Positions 43,160-51,789 of a stretch of DNA of 64,000 bases are shown one piece after another. The notes beneath the pieces are model-generated. The model worked only from the letters and a program-made list of their open reading frames with translations, was not told where the DNA came from and did no database searches. Both the position numbers and the translations under genes were made by a program. The first letter of the stretch is position 1. Every line of letters begins with the position of its first letter. Origin of the DNA: JACWAE01 sp963847595 (GTDB lineage Bacteria; Chloroflexota; Dehalococcoidia; SZUA-161); NCBI GenBank assembly GCA_963847595.1, contig CAWKAJ010000002.1, positions 868,001 to 932,000 on the forward strand, given 5' to 3'.

Positions 43160-44368
43160 TCACTCATCCAGCTTCAGCAGATGCCCCATCTTCTTGCGCT
43201 TGGTTTCAAGATACCTGACATTCTGAGGGTTAGGCTTGCAGATGATGGGCACCGTTTCCACGACCTCCAGGCCATACCCCTCGAGTCCAATGACCTTTTT
43301 CGGATTATTGGTCAGCAGTCGCAGCTTGTGCACTCCGAGGTCAGCCAGAATCTGAGCCCCGATACCGTAATCGCGGAGATCGCTGCCAAAGCCCAGCGCC
43401 TCATTGGCCTCTACCGTGTCCAAGCCCTGGTCCTGAAGGGCATAGGCACGAATCTTGTTGTGCAGTCCGATGCCGCGGCCCTCCTGCCTCATATAGAGGA
43501 ATACCCCGCGTCCCTCCTCGGCAATAGCCTTCATGGCAAGGTCGATTTGCTCTCCGCAATCACAGCGCATGCTGTGGAACACATCGCCGGTAAGGCATTC
43601 GCTATGCACGCGCACCAGCACCGGCTTATCCCCCCCATTGAGGTCGCCTTTGACCAGCGCCACATGCTCATCGGGGTCGATGGCGCTCTTGTAAGCGATG
43701 GCGTGAAAATCGCCGTATCTGGTGGGCAACCTCGCCTCAGCTACCCTAACTATCAGCTTCTCGTGGCGGCGACGATGAGCGATAATCTGAGCCACGCTCA
43801 CCATTTTGACGCCGTGCTCGGCTGCCATTACCTCCAACTGAGGCACCCGGGCCATCGTTCCGTCCTCGTTCAATATCTCACAGATAACCCCTGCCGGATA
43901 CAGCCCCGCCGCCTTTAACAGGTCCACGACAGCCTCAGTGTGGCCCGCGCGCACCAGAACGCCGCCGTCCCTGGCACGTAAAGGGAACATATGCCCCGGG
44001 CGCGATATATCTTCAGGTTTGGTGGCGGGATCGATGAGGGCCCTCACCGTCGCCGCCCGGTCATGGGCAGAGATGCCGGTGGTCACCTTATGCTTAGCTT
44101 CGACCGACACAGTGAAAGGGCTGGAGAACCTCGAGGTATTATCCTGAACCATCATCGGGATATTCAATTCGTCCAGCCTCTGGCCGGTCATGGCTATGCA
44201 TATAAGCCCTCTGCCGTACTTAGCCATGAAATTGATGGCCTCGGGCGTGACTTTTTCCGCAGCGATAGCCAGGTCTCCCTCGTTCTCCCGGCCCTCGTCG
44301 TCCACGATAATGAGGAACTTCCCTGCCTTTATCTCCGCAATTGCTTCAGGTATAGTTGCTAGAGCCAT
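43160..44368 (-). CDS. ribBA: Bifunctional DHBP synthase / GTP cyclohydrolase II
   Basis: 402 residues. N-terminal half makes 3,4-dihydroxy-2-butanone 4-phosphate from ribulose 5-phosphate (VDDEGRENEGDLAIAA, GRGLICIAM, SAHDRAATVRA, RPGHMFPLRA). C-terminal half opens GTP (VRVHSECLTGDVFHSMRCDCG zinc site, MRQEGRGIGL). Follows ribE by 18 bases. With ribE and ribH it supplies most of the riboflavin pathway; ribD is not in the window. Confidence 0.96.
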   Translation of the reverse strand: MALATIPEAIAEIKAGKFLIIVDDEGRENEGDLAIAAEKVTPEAINFMAKYGRGLICIAMTGQRLDELNIPMMVQDNTSRFSSPFTVSVEAKHKVTTGISAHDRAATVRALIDPATKPEDISRPGHMFPLRARDGGVLVRAGHTEAVVDLLKAAGLYPAGVICEILNEDGTMARVPQLEVMAAEHGVKMVSVAQIIAHRRRHEKLIVRVAEARLPTRYGDFHAIAYKSAIDPDEHVALVKGDLNGGDKPVLVRVHSECLTGDVFHSMRCDCGEQIDLAMKAIAEEGRGVFLYMRQEGRGIGLHNKIRAYALQDQGLDTVEANEALGFGSDLRDYGIGAQILADLGVHKLRLLTNNPKKVIGLEGYGLEVVETVPIICKPNPQNVRYLETKRKKMGHLLKLDE

Positions 44369-44386
44369 TTTTAAACCCTCAAAGGC

Positions 44387-45016
44387 CTAGGCAGGCAGAA
44401 AACCGTGCTTGCCCAAAAACTCAAGGCTCACACCTGGTTTGCGCTCGCCCACCAGCTTCTCCACATATTTGGCAATTATGTCAACCTCTAGATTCACCAC
44501 ATCGCCCGGTTTCTTGCGTCCCAGAGTAGTGTGTTGCAAGGTATAGGAAACCAGAGAGACCATAAAAGAGACGGCACTGCAGTGAGTAACCGTGAGGCTG
44601 ACCCCATCCACCGCAATGAACCCTTTCTCCACTACATAACGTACTATATCCGGAGGGGCGGCGACCTTCATCAGGAGCGCCTCGCCTTCGGCAACCACCG
44701 AACTCACCCTCCCTGTGCCATCCACGTGTCCTTGAACGAAGTGACCTCCTAAACGGCCGTCTGCCGCCAGAGCCAACTCCAGATTGACCCCCTCGCCGGG
44801 GCGCAGGGCTCCCAGGTTGGTGCGGCGCAGGGTCTCAGGCATGACATCGATGGAAAAAGTGTTGCCGCCCATAGCGGTAATCGTGAGGCAGGCACCATTG
44901 ACATTGATGCTGTCGCCCAGCTCAGTGCCTTTAAGGACACTGTCCGCCGCAATGGTGAGTCTCCCTGCTTGCAGCGACTTAACAGTGCCTATTTCCTCAA
45001 CGATGCCGGTGAACAT
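44387..45016 (-). CDS. ribE: Riboflavin synthase alpha chain
   Basis: 209 residues with the two lumazine-binding repeats: MFTGIVEEIGTV with SINVNGACLTI, and GHFVQGHVDGTG with FIAVDGVSLTV. Dismutates two lumazines to riboflavin. First gene of the leftward rib operon. I looked for an FMN riboswitch upstream (45017-45240) and see none; that region instead holds hairpin repeats. Confidence 0.95.
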   Translation of the reverse strand: MFTGIVEEIGTVKSLQAGRLTIAADSVLKGTELGDSINVNGACLTITAMGGNTFSIDVMPETLRRTNLGALRPGEGVNLELALAADGRLGGHFVQGHVDGTGRVSSVVAEGEALLMKVAAPPDIVRYVVEKGFIAVDGVSLTVTHCSAVSFMVSLVSYTLQHTTLGRKKPGDVVNLEVDIIAKYVEKLVGERKPGVSLEFLGKHGFLPA

Positions 45017-45095
45017 TTCTCCGCTTCTGCCTCTTTCTCACCCGATTATGTAATTCTATCACCTCACTCGTTAACGTGCAACTAGAAGATAGTTT

Positions 45096-45157
45096 GGGCA
45101 GGTTGGAAACCTGCCCTACACAAGGGGGGCTAATTTGGGCGGGTTTCAAACCCGCCC
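45096..45157. repeat. Two adjacent small hairpins upstream of ribE
   Basis: GGGCAGGTTGGAAACCTGCCC (45096-45116) and GGGCGGGTTTCAAACCCGCCC (45137-45157, GGGCGGGTTT/AAACCCGCCC). Members of the short palindromic repeats scattered in the window. Confidence 0.6.
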
Positions 45158-45176
45158 CTGCTACGCTGCAAAAATA

Positions 45177-45203
45177 GGGCAGCCCGCCTGTGGCGGGCTG
45201 CCC
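45177..45203. terminator. Strong GC hairpin after the SIMPL lipoprotein gene
   Basis: GGGCAGCCCGCC, loop TGT, then the exact complement (12-bp stem). It lies about 40 bases after the stop of the leftward SIMPL gene and could end that operon. No T-run on the minus strand. Confidence 0.45.
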
Positions 45204-45244
45204 CTCTCTCCTTCAGCTCCAAAAGGGAAACTTGGCTACTCTGT

Positions 45245-46027
45245 TTACTCGATAGAGTATCCTACCTGTACTGTTATGGTTATATCCAGCTCGCCCGGGC
45301 TAATCGGCGTGCTTGCGGAAGCGCCCTCAGCAGAAGCTGTCAACCGAATAGGCGAAGGTATATAGCTGCCGCTCTCAGAGATATAGATGGCCTTGCCCAG
45401 TGTGACTCCAGCCAGGGTAGCCAGTTGTTGCGCCTTGGCGGCAGCATCTTGCATTGCCTTCTCGCGGGCCTGGTTATTATAGTTCGTGGGGTCATTCACA
45501 GTGAAGCTGATGCCATTGATTCGAGTTAAATTGCCCCCGGCATCAGTCACAGCATCTATAATAGTGCCGGCCGTGCTAATGTCCCTGATTTTTGCCGTGA
45601 CCGTGTTGGTAGCGCTATAACCGGTTGTAATTTGCTCGTTCGTCTTGTCATTCCATGTGGTCACCGGAGAAATACTGTACCACTGCGTCTGAATATCATT
45701 GTCCGCGACTCCGTTCGTCTTGAGCGCATCCACCACCGCATTCATCGCAGAAGATGCCTCGCTCTGTGCTACCTTCACGGTTGTCTCCTGCGCCTCGACA
45801 CCCAGGGTCAGAATGGCGACATCAGGCGTAGCCATCACCTCTCCTGTCCCGCTAACCCAGATTCCCGTCTGCTGAGAGGTGGATCCCGTAAGCGCAACAT
45901 TGACACTCTGCGGAACCGAAACCCCTTGTGCCTCCGTCGAACTGGTGCCCCCCTGAGAATCGCAGCCAATCAGCAGCAGAGAAACCGCCAGAACCAAGCC
46001 GAGTACCAGGAACAGCCCTTTTTTCAT
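45245..46027 (-). CDS. SIMPL-domain (DUF541) lipoprotein
   Basis: 260 residues. Lipoprotein signal with lipobox LLIGC, then a Ser/Thr-rich linker and a SIMPL domain (GIWVSGTGEVMATPDVAILTLGVEAQ ... NDIQTQWYSISP ... ISFTVNDPTNYNNQAREKAMQDAAAKA). Exported and membrane-anchored; members occur in envelope stress contexts, function unclear. AAGGAGG precedes the ATG. It follows the ECF sigma operon on the same strand with a 54-base gap and may belong to it. Confidence 0.9.
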   Translation of the reverse strand: MKKGLFLVLGLVLAVSLLLIGCDSQGGTSSTEAQGVSVPQSVNVALTGSTSQQTGIWVSGTGEVMATPDVAILTLGVEAQETTVKVAQSEASSAMNAVVDALKTNGVADNDIQTQWYSISPVTTWNDKTNEQITTGYSATNTVTAKIRDISTAGTIIDAVTDAGGNLTRINGISFTVNDPTNYNNQAREKAMQDAAAKAQQLATLAGVTLGKAIYISESGSYIPSPIRLTASAEGASASTPISPGELDITITVQVGYSIE

Positions 46028-46081
46028 CCTGAACCTCCTTCTCCAACCCGCCGCCCAGGCTCAGAGACAACGGGCGCGCTT

Positions 46082-46483
46082 CTAAGTAGTATTATTGCCA
46101 ATAACTTTCTGCCCCATCATATCCCAGTTGCTGTCCATCACCGCTGAAGTGACCTTGCCTTCCTGGACCACTATACTTGCTGGGTGCGGAGTGATTACCT
46201 GCGCAACTATAAGCCCCGCGCGATTTCCATAACCAGCCTGGCGGCAATCGAATTGGTACACAAACTCCCAGCAATAGGGGCATTTCAAGGTGGTTGTGTT
46301 CACCAGCGCGAGGGTTCCCATCATGCCATCGAACTGGAAAGTGGGGTCGTTAATCACATATTGCCGGGCAATCTCCTGGCTTTCATCCTGAGATATACCC
46401 TTGTCGCCGGTATTCGGGGCTGCTTCACCTGAACTGCACGCCACCGCCAGCAAACTCACGAGCGGGGGCAGGCACCTTCTCAT
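46082..46483 (-). CDS. Putative lipoprotein in the ECF sigma operon
   Basis: 133 residues with a short signal peptide and lipobox LLAVAC (Cys16). The mature part has CPYCWEFVYQFDCRQAGYGNRAG and a C-terminal segment (ASIVVQEGKVTSAVMDSNWDMM). Its start overlaps the anti-sigma stop (ATGA), so it is coupled to it and may sense the envelope signal. No family recognised. Confidence 0.75.
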   Translation of the reverse strand: MRRCLPPLVSLLAVACSSGEAAPNTGDKGISQDESQEIARQYVINDPTFQFDGMMGTLALVNTTTLKCPYCWEFVYQFDCRQAGYGNRAGLIVAQVITPHPASIVVQEGKVTSAVMDSNWDMMGQKVIGNNTT

Positions 46484-47322
46484 CCTGCGCCCACGTTTTT
46501 CCTGCGCTGCCTTCTGGCGTAAATCATTAGCCCCAGCAGAACGAATACCGCAGCACCCAGGCCTATCTCAGTCTGTCGCAGCGGCCAACCTACACCAGCC
46601 TCGCCCTGAACTATCACTCCTGCTCCGGTCGGCCCTTCATTGCCGAGAATAGTCGGGACTGGCTGAGCTGCAGGCTGAGAAGCAGGAGGAGAAGGAGGAG
46701 AAGAGGAGAGTACACCGTAATCTGTGTATCCTGCAGCTTTTGCTGTAGCAAGAGACATCTGACCCATTACACCAGGGACAGCGACCATCGTCTGATGCTC
46801 ATCAAGAGCCGGTGGTGTTGGAGGAAGTACGGTGTAATCTGTGAATCCTACAGCTTTTGCGGTAGCAAGAGACATTTGCCCCATAACCCCTGGGACGACG
46901 ACCATCGTCTGCTGCTCAGTATATGAGGGCGCTGATTGAACATAGGTCGCGTTACCTCCGTTATTAACCCCGGCATTATTCACAAAAACATGGGAAAAAT
47001 CGCCCGCAAGCAGCACCACGAGAGCTATAGCGACAACAGCCGTGGCGGGCCGCAGCCAGCGCATGCTTGCTGGGCCGAAAGCGCTCTCGCGTCTGGGCGC
47101 GGGCGCAGCTACAGTGAAGGAACGCGGCGCTGGCACTTCAGGCACCCTGTGCAATAGCTGCACCGTCATCCTCAGAGATTCGAGCTCTTTGGAGCAAGCC
47201 TCACATGTCTCGAGATGACGCTCAACGAGGCTTTTGTTCTCGCTGTCGAGCCTGTTATCGACATATTCGGAGAGCATGCCCCGTACTCTTCGGCACAAAG
47301 GCTCCCCTTTACCCCTGAACAT
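46480..47322 (-). CDS. Zinc-finger anti-sigma factor with duplicated extracellular motif
   Basis: 280 residues. The cytoplasmic N-terminus has the ZAS zinc finger ending VERHLETCEACSKEL (H-x3-C-x2-C), which holds ECF sigma factors. A transmembrane helix (TAVVAIALVVLLAG) follows. The outer part has two copies of a 30-residue unit, QTMVVVPGVMGQMSLATAKA and QTMVAVPGVMGQMSLATAKA, each ending in GFTDYTVL / GYTDYGVL. A second helix (LGAAVFVLLGLMIYA) and basic tail end the chain. Starts 13 bases after the sigma gene. Confidence 0.85.
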   Translation of the reverse strand: MFRGKGEPLCRRVRGMLSEYVDNRLDSENKSLVERHLETCEACSKELESLRMTVQLLHRVPEVPAPRSFTVAAPAPRRESAFGPASMRWLRPATAVVAIALVVLLAGDFSHVFVNNAGVNNGGNATYVQSAPSYTEQQTMVVVPGVMGQMSLATAKAVGFTDYTVLPPTPPALDEHQTMVAVPGVMGQMSLATAKAAGYTDYGVLSSSPPSPPASQPAAQPVPTILGNEGPTGAGVIVQGEAGVGWPLRQTEIGLGAAVFVLLGLMIYARRQRRKNVGAG

Positions 47323-47335
47323 TTTATTACCCCTT

Positions 47336-47920
47336 CTATTTATTAAGACGGAATTTAGATGGCAAAAGTTCCTCGCGCTGGAGCAGAAAGTCTCTCAGGC
47401 GCGTTCGTCCCCTGTTCAACCGTGACTTCACTGTACCCAGAGAACAGCCTGTAACCTGGGCGACCTCTTCATAACTCAAGCCCTGGACATCGGAAAGGAC
47501 AATCACCAAGCGCTGGTCCTCGGGCAAATGCGTCAGCCCTTCGCTGAGGAACCTGCCCAGTTCCCGGCGCAGGGCATAATCCTCGGGAGATTCGTTATTA
47601 TTTGCTTGAGGAAGCTCGTCAGGCTCCAGCAGCAGAGTGTCCAGCGAGACTACGCGGTAGCGTCGCGCCACTCTCAGCTTGTCATGGCAGGAGTTGGCGG
47701 CGATACGCAGGACCCAGGACTTGAAGCTGCCGCCCCGGAACTTGCCGATAGCTTTATATGCGGAGAGAAACGTATCCTGGCTGGCGTCCTCGGCCGCCTC
47801 AGCGTTGCCCAACATCCGCAAGGCAAGGTTGTAGACTATACGTTGGTATTGCTCGACCAGGAGGTTGAAAGCCTCAACGTCGCCGGATTTAGTTCTCGAG
47901 ATTAGGTCCTGTTCATCCAT
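47336..47920 (-). CDS. ECF sigma factor (RNA polymerase sigma-70 family)
   Basis: 194 residues. Region 2 (AFNLLVEQYQRIVYNLALRMLGNAEAAEDASQDTFLSAYK ... FKSWVLRIAANSCHDKLR) and region 4 (LPEDQRLVIVLSDVQGLSYEEVAQVTGCSLGTVKSRLNRGRTRLRDFL) are both typical. The ATG at 47920 with AAGGTGAG upstream is preferred; the frame is open 11 codons further. Controlled by the anti-sigma factor encoded next. Target genes may include this operon and the divergent signal peptidases, but no promoter motif could be defined. Confidence 0.93.
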   Translation of the reverse strand: MDEQDLISRTKSGDVEAFNLLVEQYQRIVYNLALRMLGNAEAAEDASQDTFLSAYKAIGKFRGGSFKSWVLRIAANSCHDKLRVARRYRVVSLDTLLLEPDELPQANNNESPEDYALRRELGRFLSEGLTHLPEDQRLVIVLSDVQGLSYEEVAQVTGCSLGTVKSRLNRGRTRLRDFLLQREELLPSKFRLNK

Positions 47921-48099
47921 CAATAACTCACCTTGAGAGCCTACAAACACCATATAAATCGTGCTTGACTCACAGGTAGCATCCTATTTATACTAGTTGA
48001 GTATATGTAAAGCTCTGTTCATTTTAACATAGTCTTGCCACCCCAATCTAACAGGGTATTCGCAGTAATCTGCCCAATAAGGAATGTTTAGGAGCTTTG

Positions 48100-48121
48100 A
48101 CAAGGGGCTTAAGCCCCTTGT
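48100..48121. repeat. Perfect palindrome upstream of the first signal peptidase gene
   Basis: ACAAGGGGCTT/AAGCCCCTTGT, an 11-bp perfect inverted repeat just before the gene. Either a dispersed hairpin or an operator. Confidence 0.5.
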
Positions 48122-48133
48122 CTACCATATAAG

Positions 48134-48691
48134 ATGAGAACTCTAGTCCGCGAAACGCTGCAGGTCATTCTCCTGGCCCTAGTCATCTTCTTCTCCATCC
48201 ATTTCATGATACAGAACTTCAGGATCGACGGCACAAGCATGGAACCCAACCTGCACAACAGCGAATATGTGATTGTTAACAAGACAGCCTACTGGTTCGG
48301 CCATAATCCCCAAAGGGGCGATGTCATCGTCTTCCAGGCGCCCGACCAGCCGCAGAATGACCGCGTCAAGAGGATAATCGGCTTGCCCGGCGAGACCGTG
48401 GAGGTGACGCCTGACGGCACCGTATATATAACTGGTATAAACGGTAACCGCTCCAAGCTGGAGGAACCATATCTGCCAACCCAACACAGCGGCACCAGCG
48501 GGACGTGGACAGTCCCTGAGGGAGAGTACTTTGTCATGGGAGATAACCGCAGCGTCAGCTACGACTCCCGCGAGGGGGGGCCGGTGCCCCGAAACAAGAT
48601 AATCGGCAAGGCATGGCTCATCGTCTGGCCCCTACACGATTGGGGGTGGGCCCCCAACCATTCCATAGTGATGGCAGCAGCGACACCTTAG
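48134..48691 (+). CDS. lepB: Signal peptidase I (first of tandem pair)
   Basis: 185 residues; membrane serine protease that removes signal peptides on the outer face. N-terminal helix LQVILLALVIFFSIHFMI, catalytic Ser in IDGTSMEPNL, catalytic Lys in RVKRIIGLPG, then YFVMGDNRSVSYDSR. One transmembrane helix. The next gene encodes a close paralog, so this is a recent duplication. Confidence 0.94.
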   Translation: MRTLVRETLQVILLALVIFFSIHFMIQNFRIDGTSMEPNLHNSEYVIVNKTAYWFGHNPQRGDVIVFQAPDQPQNDRVKRIIGLPGETVEVTPDGTVYITGINGNRSKLEEPYLPTQHSGTSGTWTVPEGEYFVMGDNRSVSYDSREGGPVPRNKIIGKAWLIVWPLHDWGWAPNHSIVMAAATP

Positions 48692-48748
48692 CCTCTTTAA
48701 GAGGGATCCTGGAAAATAGGGAGCGCTCGGGGTGCTTATACAATAATT

Positions 48749-49297
48749 ATGAGAACTATAATCCGCGATACACTGCAGGTTATCCTTCTGGCCCTGGTCA
48801 TCTTCTTCGCTATCCATTTCATGGTGCAGAACTTCCGAATTGAACAGACAAGTATGCTGCCTAATTTACACGAAGGACAATATGTATTGGTAAACAAGAC
48901 AGCCTACTGGTTCGGTCACACCCCCCAAAGAGGCGATGTCGTCATCTTCCAGGTGCCCGACCAGCCTGACCGGATCAAGCGGGTGATCGGTTTACCTGGA
49001 GAGACCGTAGAGGTGACGCCTGACGGCACCGTATATATAACTGATATAAACGGTAACCGCTCCAAGCTGGAAGAACCATATCTGGCTAACCAGCACAGTG
49101 GCGTCAGCGGGACCTGGGTAGTGCCCGAGGGAGAATACTTCGTCATGGGAGACAACCGCAGTGTCAGCCAAGACTCTCGTGAGATAGGCCCTATACCCGA
49201 TAATAAGATAGTCGGCAAGGCATGGCTCATCGTCTGGCCCCTGAAAGAGTGGGGATGGGCTCCCAACCACTCCGTAGCGATGGCAGCAACACCATAA
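48749..49297 (+). CDS. lepB: Signal peptidase I (second of tandem pair)
   Basis: 182 residues, very similar along its full length to the previous gene. Catalytic Ser in IEQTSMLPNL and Lys in RIKRVIGLPG are kept. Differences cluster around the Ser loop (EQTSMLPNLHEGQ against DGTSMEPNLHNSE) and in the C-terminal third, which may change substrate choice. Confidence 0.94.
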   Translation: MRTIIRDTLQVILLALVIFFAIHFMVQNFRIEQTSMLPNLHEGQYVLVNKTAYWFGHTPQRGDVVIFQVPDQPDRIKRVIGLPGETVEVTPDGTVYITDINGNRSKLEEPYLANQHSGVSGTWVVPEGEYFVMGDNRSVSQDSREIGPIPDNKIVGKAWLIVWPLKEWGWAPNHSVAMAATP

Positions 49298-49375
49298 CTT
49301 TTCGGTGCCCTTGACTTAAGATATTTCATAAACTACAATCATCTTAACTGAGGCGTCATGCGGAGAGAGACACCT

Positions 49376-49558
49376 ATGAAAAAGGACCTGATGGAGATTC
49401 TGGCGTGCCCTGTGTGTAAGGGCGACCTCCAACTCGAAATCACGGAGGAGGACGATAAAGAGGTCATCACGGGTACTTTGAAGTGCACTAAGTGCTCCCA
49501 AATCTATCCCATTAAGGATTCCATACCTAACCTGCTGCCACCGGACCTTCGCAATTAA
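49376..49558 (+). CDS. Trm112-like small zinc-binding protein
   Basis: 60 residues, MKKDLMEILACPVCKGDLQLE, then LKCTKCSQIYPIKDSIPNLLP: two CxxC knuckles of the Trm112/UPF0434 group, which act as partners of methyltransferases. GGAGAGAG precedes the ATG; an in-frame ATG six codons upstream lacks this. Confidence 0.88.
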   Translation: MKKDLMEILACPVCKGDLQLEITEEDDKEVITGTLKCTKCSQIYPIKDSIPNLLPPDLRN

Positions 49559-49600
49559 GTCAAAGGTTCCAGCCAAAAGTTAGGAGGTAAGAACAGATAA

Positions 49601-49843
49601 ATGAACAGGTTCAAGGTGGGTGGTGCGTTAATCTGTCTTGGCTGTGTAGTTCTTGCCGGCCTTTTTATCTGGGGTTTGGTCGCTGGTGGGGACTGGCGTT
49701 TCTGGGCAATCGCTGCACCTGTGATCGTAGCCTTCCTGGGAGCCCTGGGAATAGGCTTCTCTATCGGTCGCCTGATGGCGACGACTGAGGAAGCTCCCAA
49801 AACCCAATCCAAGGAAAAAAGCGCTGCCAGCTCTGCCTCATGA
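49601..49843 (+). CDS. Small two-helix membrane protein
   Basis: 80 residues: ICLGCVVLAGLFIWGLVAG and AIAAPVIVAFLGALGIGFSIG are transmembrane helices, with a Lys/Ser-rich cytoplasmic tail. TAGGAGG lies 13 bases before the ATG. Function unknown. Confidence 0.7.
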   Translation: MNRFKVGGALICLGCVVLAGLFIWGLVAGGDWRFWAIAAPVIVAFLGALGIGFSIGRLMATTEEAPKTQSKEKSAASSAS

Positions 49844-49865
49844 GCGGCATTCTTGAAAGCAGCCT

Positions 49866-50228
49866 TTACGGGGTGTAGGTAACCCTCGATTCTGGAGATT
49901 CCCAGACCTCAACCTGTGAGATAACCATACCGCTCAGTCGCTTCGTAAGCTCCTTATAGATAGTGGCTGCTATGTTTTCAGAAGACGGGTTGATTTTGTC
50001 GAAGGGCTTAATATCGTTCAAACACACGTGATCGAACCGCTTCAGTACCTCGCCTGCATACTTCTTAAGCTCCACAAAGTCGAAAGCTAAACCTATCTCA
50101 TTGAGCTTCTTGGCTTCTACGCTTACCACGACCTCGAAGCGGTGCCCGTGCAGTGCCTCGCATTTGCCGCCGTAGCCCCTTAAATAGTGGGCGGCATCGA
50201 AATGCTGCCTGACCGATACCTGATACAT
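49866..50228 (-). CDS. queD: 6-carboxytetrahydropterin synthase / 6-pyruvoyltetrahydropterin synthase family
   Basis: 120 residues. Zinc-binding His in HFDAAHYL and LHGHRFEV, catalytic Cys in GGKCEALHGH, and C-terminal EVWESPESRVTY. Turns dihydroneopterin triphosphate into 6-carboxytetrahydropterin for queuosine, or a related pterin step. The GGGAGGAGAT ribosome site fixes this start; the longer frame (to 50306) runs into a repeat. Next to folK and folP, so the pterin might instead feed folate. Confidence 0.88.
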   Translation of the reverse strand: MYQVSVRQHFDAAHYLRGYGGKCEALHGHRFEVVVSVEAKKLNEIGLAFDFVELKKYAGEVLKRFDHVCLNDIKPFDKINPSSENIAATIYKELTKRLSGMVISQVEVWESPESRVTYTP

Positions 50229-50257
50229 ATCTCCTCCCAAAGCTTTCGCATTATTAT

Positions 50258-50322
50258 GTAGGGTCGAACCCATGTGTTCGCCCTCGCCCGTACTGTGGGC
50301 AGACACACGGGTCTGCCCCTAC
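50258..50322. repeat. Double small palindromic repeat
   Basis: GTAGGGTCGAACCCATGTGTTCGCCC and GGGCAGACACACGGGTCTGCCC, then CTAC, between queD and folK. Same family as 29582-29610. Confidence 0.55.
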
Positions 50323-50804
50323 AATTTGCTCAATCTACCCATCTTTCTCACACCACCCAGTCCATTCACCATGGCCAGTAAATCTTCGACCTTCTCATGT
50401 ATCACAGGATGAACCAGCTTCGGTGCAATCTCGGCCAGCGGCGCGAGCACGAAGGCGCGCTCCGCGATGCCAGGGTGAGGGATGGTGAGCTCCGCTGTCT
50501 GGACAGCCCGGTCGCCATAGAAAAGTATATCTATATCAATAAGCCTGGGAGCATTACGAAAGCTGGGCTGCCTGCCCAGGTCGCTCTCGATGCTTTTCAC
50601 GAATCGGAGAAGGTCAGAAGGCTCCAGTTCGGTTACCCCAGAGACGACTGCGTTGAAGTACAGAGGCTGCTCCTCGTAATAGACAGGCTCCGTCTCGTAG
50701 ACCGAGGACACTTTCTTAATCGTCATCTTTTGAGATAAGCGCTCTACAGCCGACTTAAGATTGCCCATCCTGTCACCCAAATTTGAACCCAGGGCCAGGT
50801 ACAC
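50319..50804 (-). CDS. folK: HPPK: 2-amino-4-hydroxy-6-hydroxymethyldihydropteridine diphosphokinase
   Basis: 161 residues starting VYLALGSNLGD. Pyrophosphorylates hydroxymethyl-dihydropterin in folate synthesis. Active-site motif RLIDIDILFYGD is present, then PHPGIAERAFVLAPLAEIAP. GTG start with GGAG at 5-base spacing; a GTG five codons upstream overlaps the folP stop and is also possible. Coupled to folP. Confidence 0.92.
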   Translation of the reverse strand: MYLALGSNLGDRMGNLKSAVERLSQKMTIKKVSSVYETEPVYYEEQPLYFNAVVSGVTELEPSDLLRFVKSIESDLGRQPSFRNAPRLIDIDILFYGDRAVQTAELTIPHPGIAERAFVLAPLAEIAPKLVHPVIHEKVEDLLAMVNGLGGVRKMGRLSKL

Positions 50805-50815
50805 CTCAACTCCTC

Positions 50816-51661
50816 TCACGGGTGCTTGCCCCTGACAATAGCATCGCTCATCCTGGCTACCCGCACCATCTGCGCCACATCGTGCACTCTCACGATATCA
50901 GCGCCGTTGGCGATGCCGATAGCCACTGTAGCCGCCGTCCCCTCCAGGCGCTGGTCCACAGGCAGATCGAGCACGTGCCCGATGAACGACTTGCGCGAGG
51001 TGCCCAAGAGGATAGGCCTTCCCAGCACCTTCAGCTCAGCCAAGCGGCGCACTATCTCCACATTTTGCTCCGCTGTCTTGCCGAAGCCTACGCCGGGGTC
51101 GATGATGATGTTGTCCCAAGCCACACCAGCATCCAGCGCCACCTGAATGCTTCTTTTGAGGCTGGCGATAAGCTCGGGGAAGAAGTCGTGAAAGCGGGAG
51201 TCCCTTTGATTTTGAGAGATGACCAGAGGCACACCTGCCTCCGCCGCCACTCGCGCCAGCTTGGGATCACGCTTCAGCTCCCAGACATCGTTTATCATGC
51301 GCGCCCCGGCCGCCACTGACTTGCGCGCCACCTCTGACTTATAAGTGTCTATGCTCACCGGCACAGATAACTCGCTGGCCAGCCTCTCGATGACCGGCAG
51401 CACGCGCCCCAGTTCCTGCTCAGCGGAGATAGGGTCGAAGCCAGGGCGGGTGGACTCTCCGCCCACGTCTATGATATCAGCGCCCTCAGCGGCAAACCGC
51501 TTCCCCTGGACGATAGCAGTGTCTGCATCGCGCAGCCCATCGCCGGAGAAGGAATCAGGGTCGACATTGACTATGCCCATAACATAGGTGCGCTGTCCCC
51601 ACCTGAATTCCATATTCCCGCAACGAGTAATACCCAGTGGTTTGGCTGAATCTTTGTTCAT
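50816..51661 (-). CDS. folP: Dihydropteroate synthase
   Basis: 281 residues; joins the pterin diphosphate with p-aminobenzoate. MGIVNVDPDSFSGDG, IIDVGGESTRPG, PVSIDTYKSEVA, INDVWELK, and PGVGFGKTAEQN are the family signatures. It is 11 bases upstream of folK. The ATG at 51661 is two codons inside a frame that begins with TTG. Confidence 0.94.
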   Translation of the reverse strand: MNKDSAKPLGITRCGNMEFRWGQRTYVMGIVNVDPDSFSGDGLRDADTAIVQGKRFAAEGADIIDVGGESTRPGFDPISAEQELGRVLPVIERLASELSVPVSIDTYKSEVARKSVAAGARMINDVWELKRDPKLARVAAEAGVPLVISQNQRDSRFHDFFPELIASLKRSIQVALDAGVAWDNIIIDPGVGFGKTAEQNVEIVRRLAELKVLGRPILLGTSRKSFIGHVLDLPVDQRLEGTAATVAIGIANGADIVRVHDVAQMVRVARMSDAIVRGKHP

Positions 51662-51789
51662 CGACAACTACGCGTTCGACTACATTATAGCATGGTGACT
51701 TTCCCGTGCGCACAGATTTACTGAGCAGCCTTTCTATGGTAAAATCGAATCTGTAAAAAGAGAGTTTCCAGGCTGTAGGTGACATTAGG

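Noticed and set aside
45017..45240. FMN riboswitch upstream of ribE
   Set aside because: None of the conserved RFN-element blocks was seen; the hairpins there belong to dispersed repeats.
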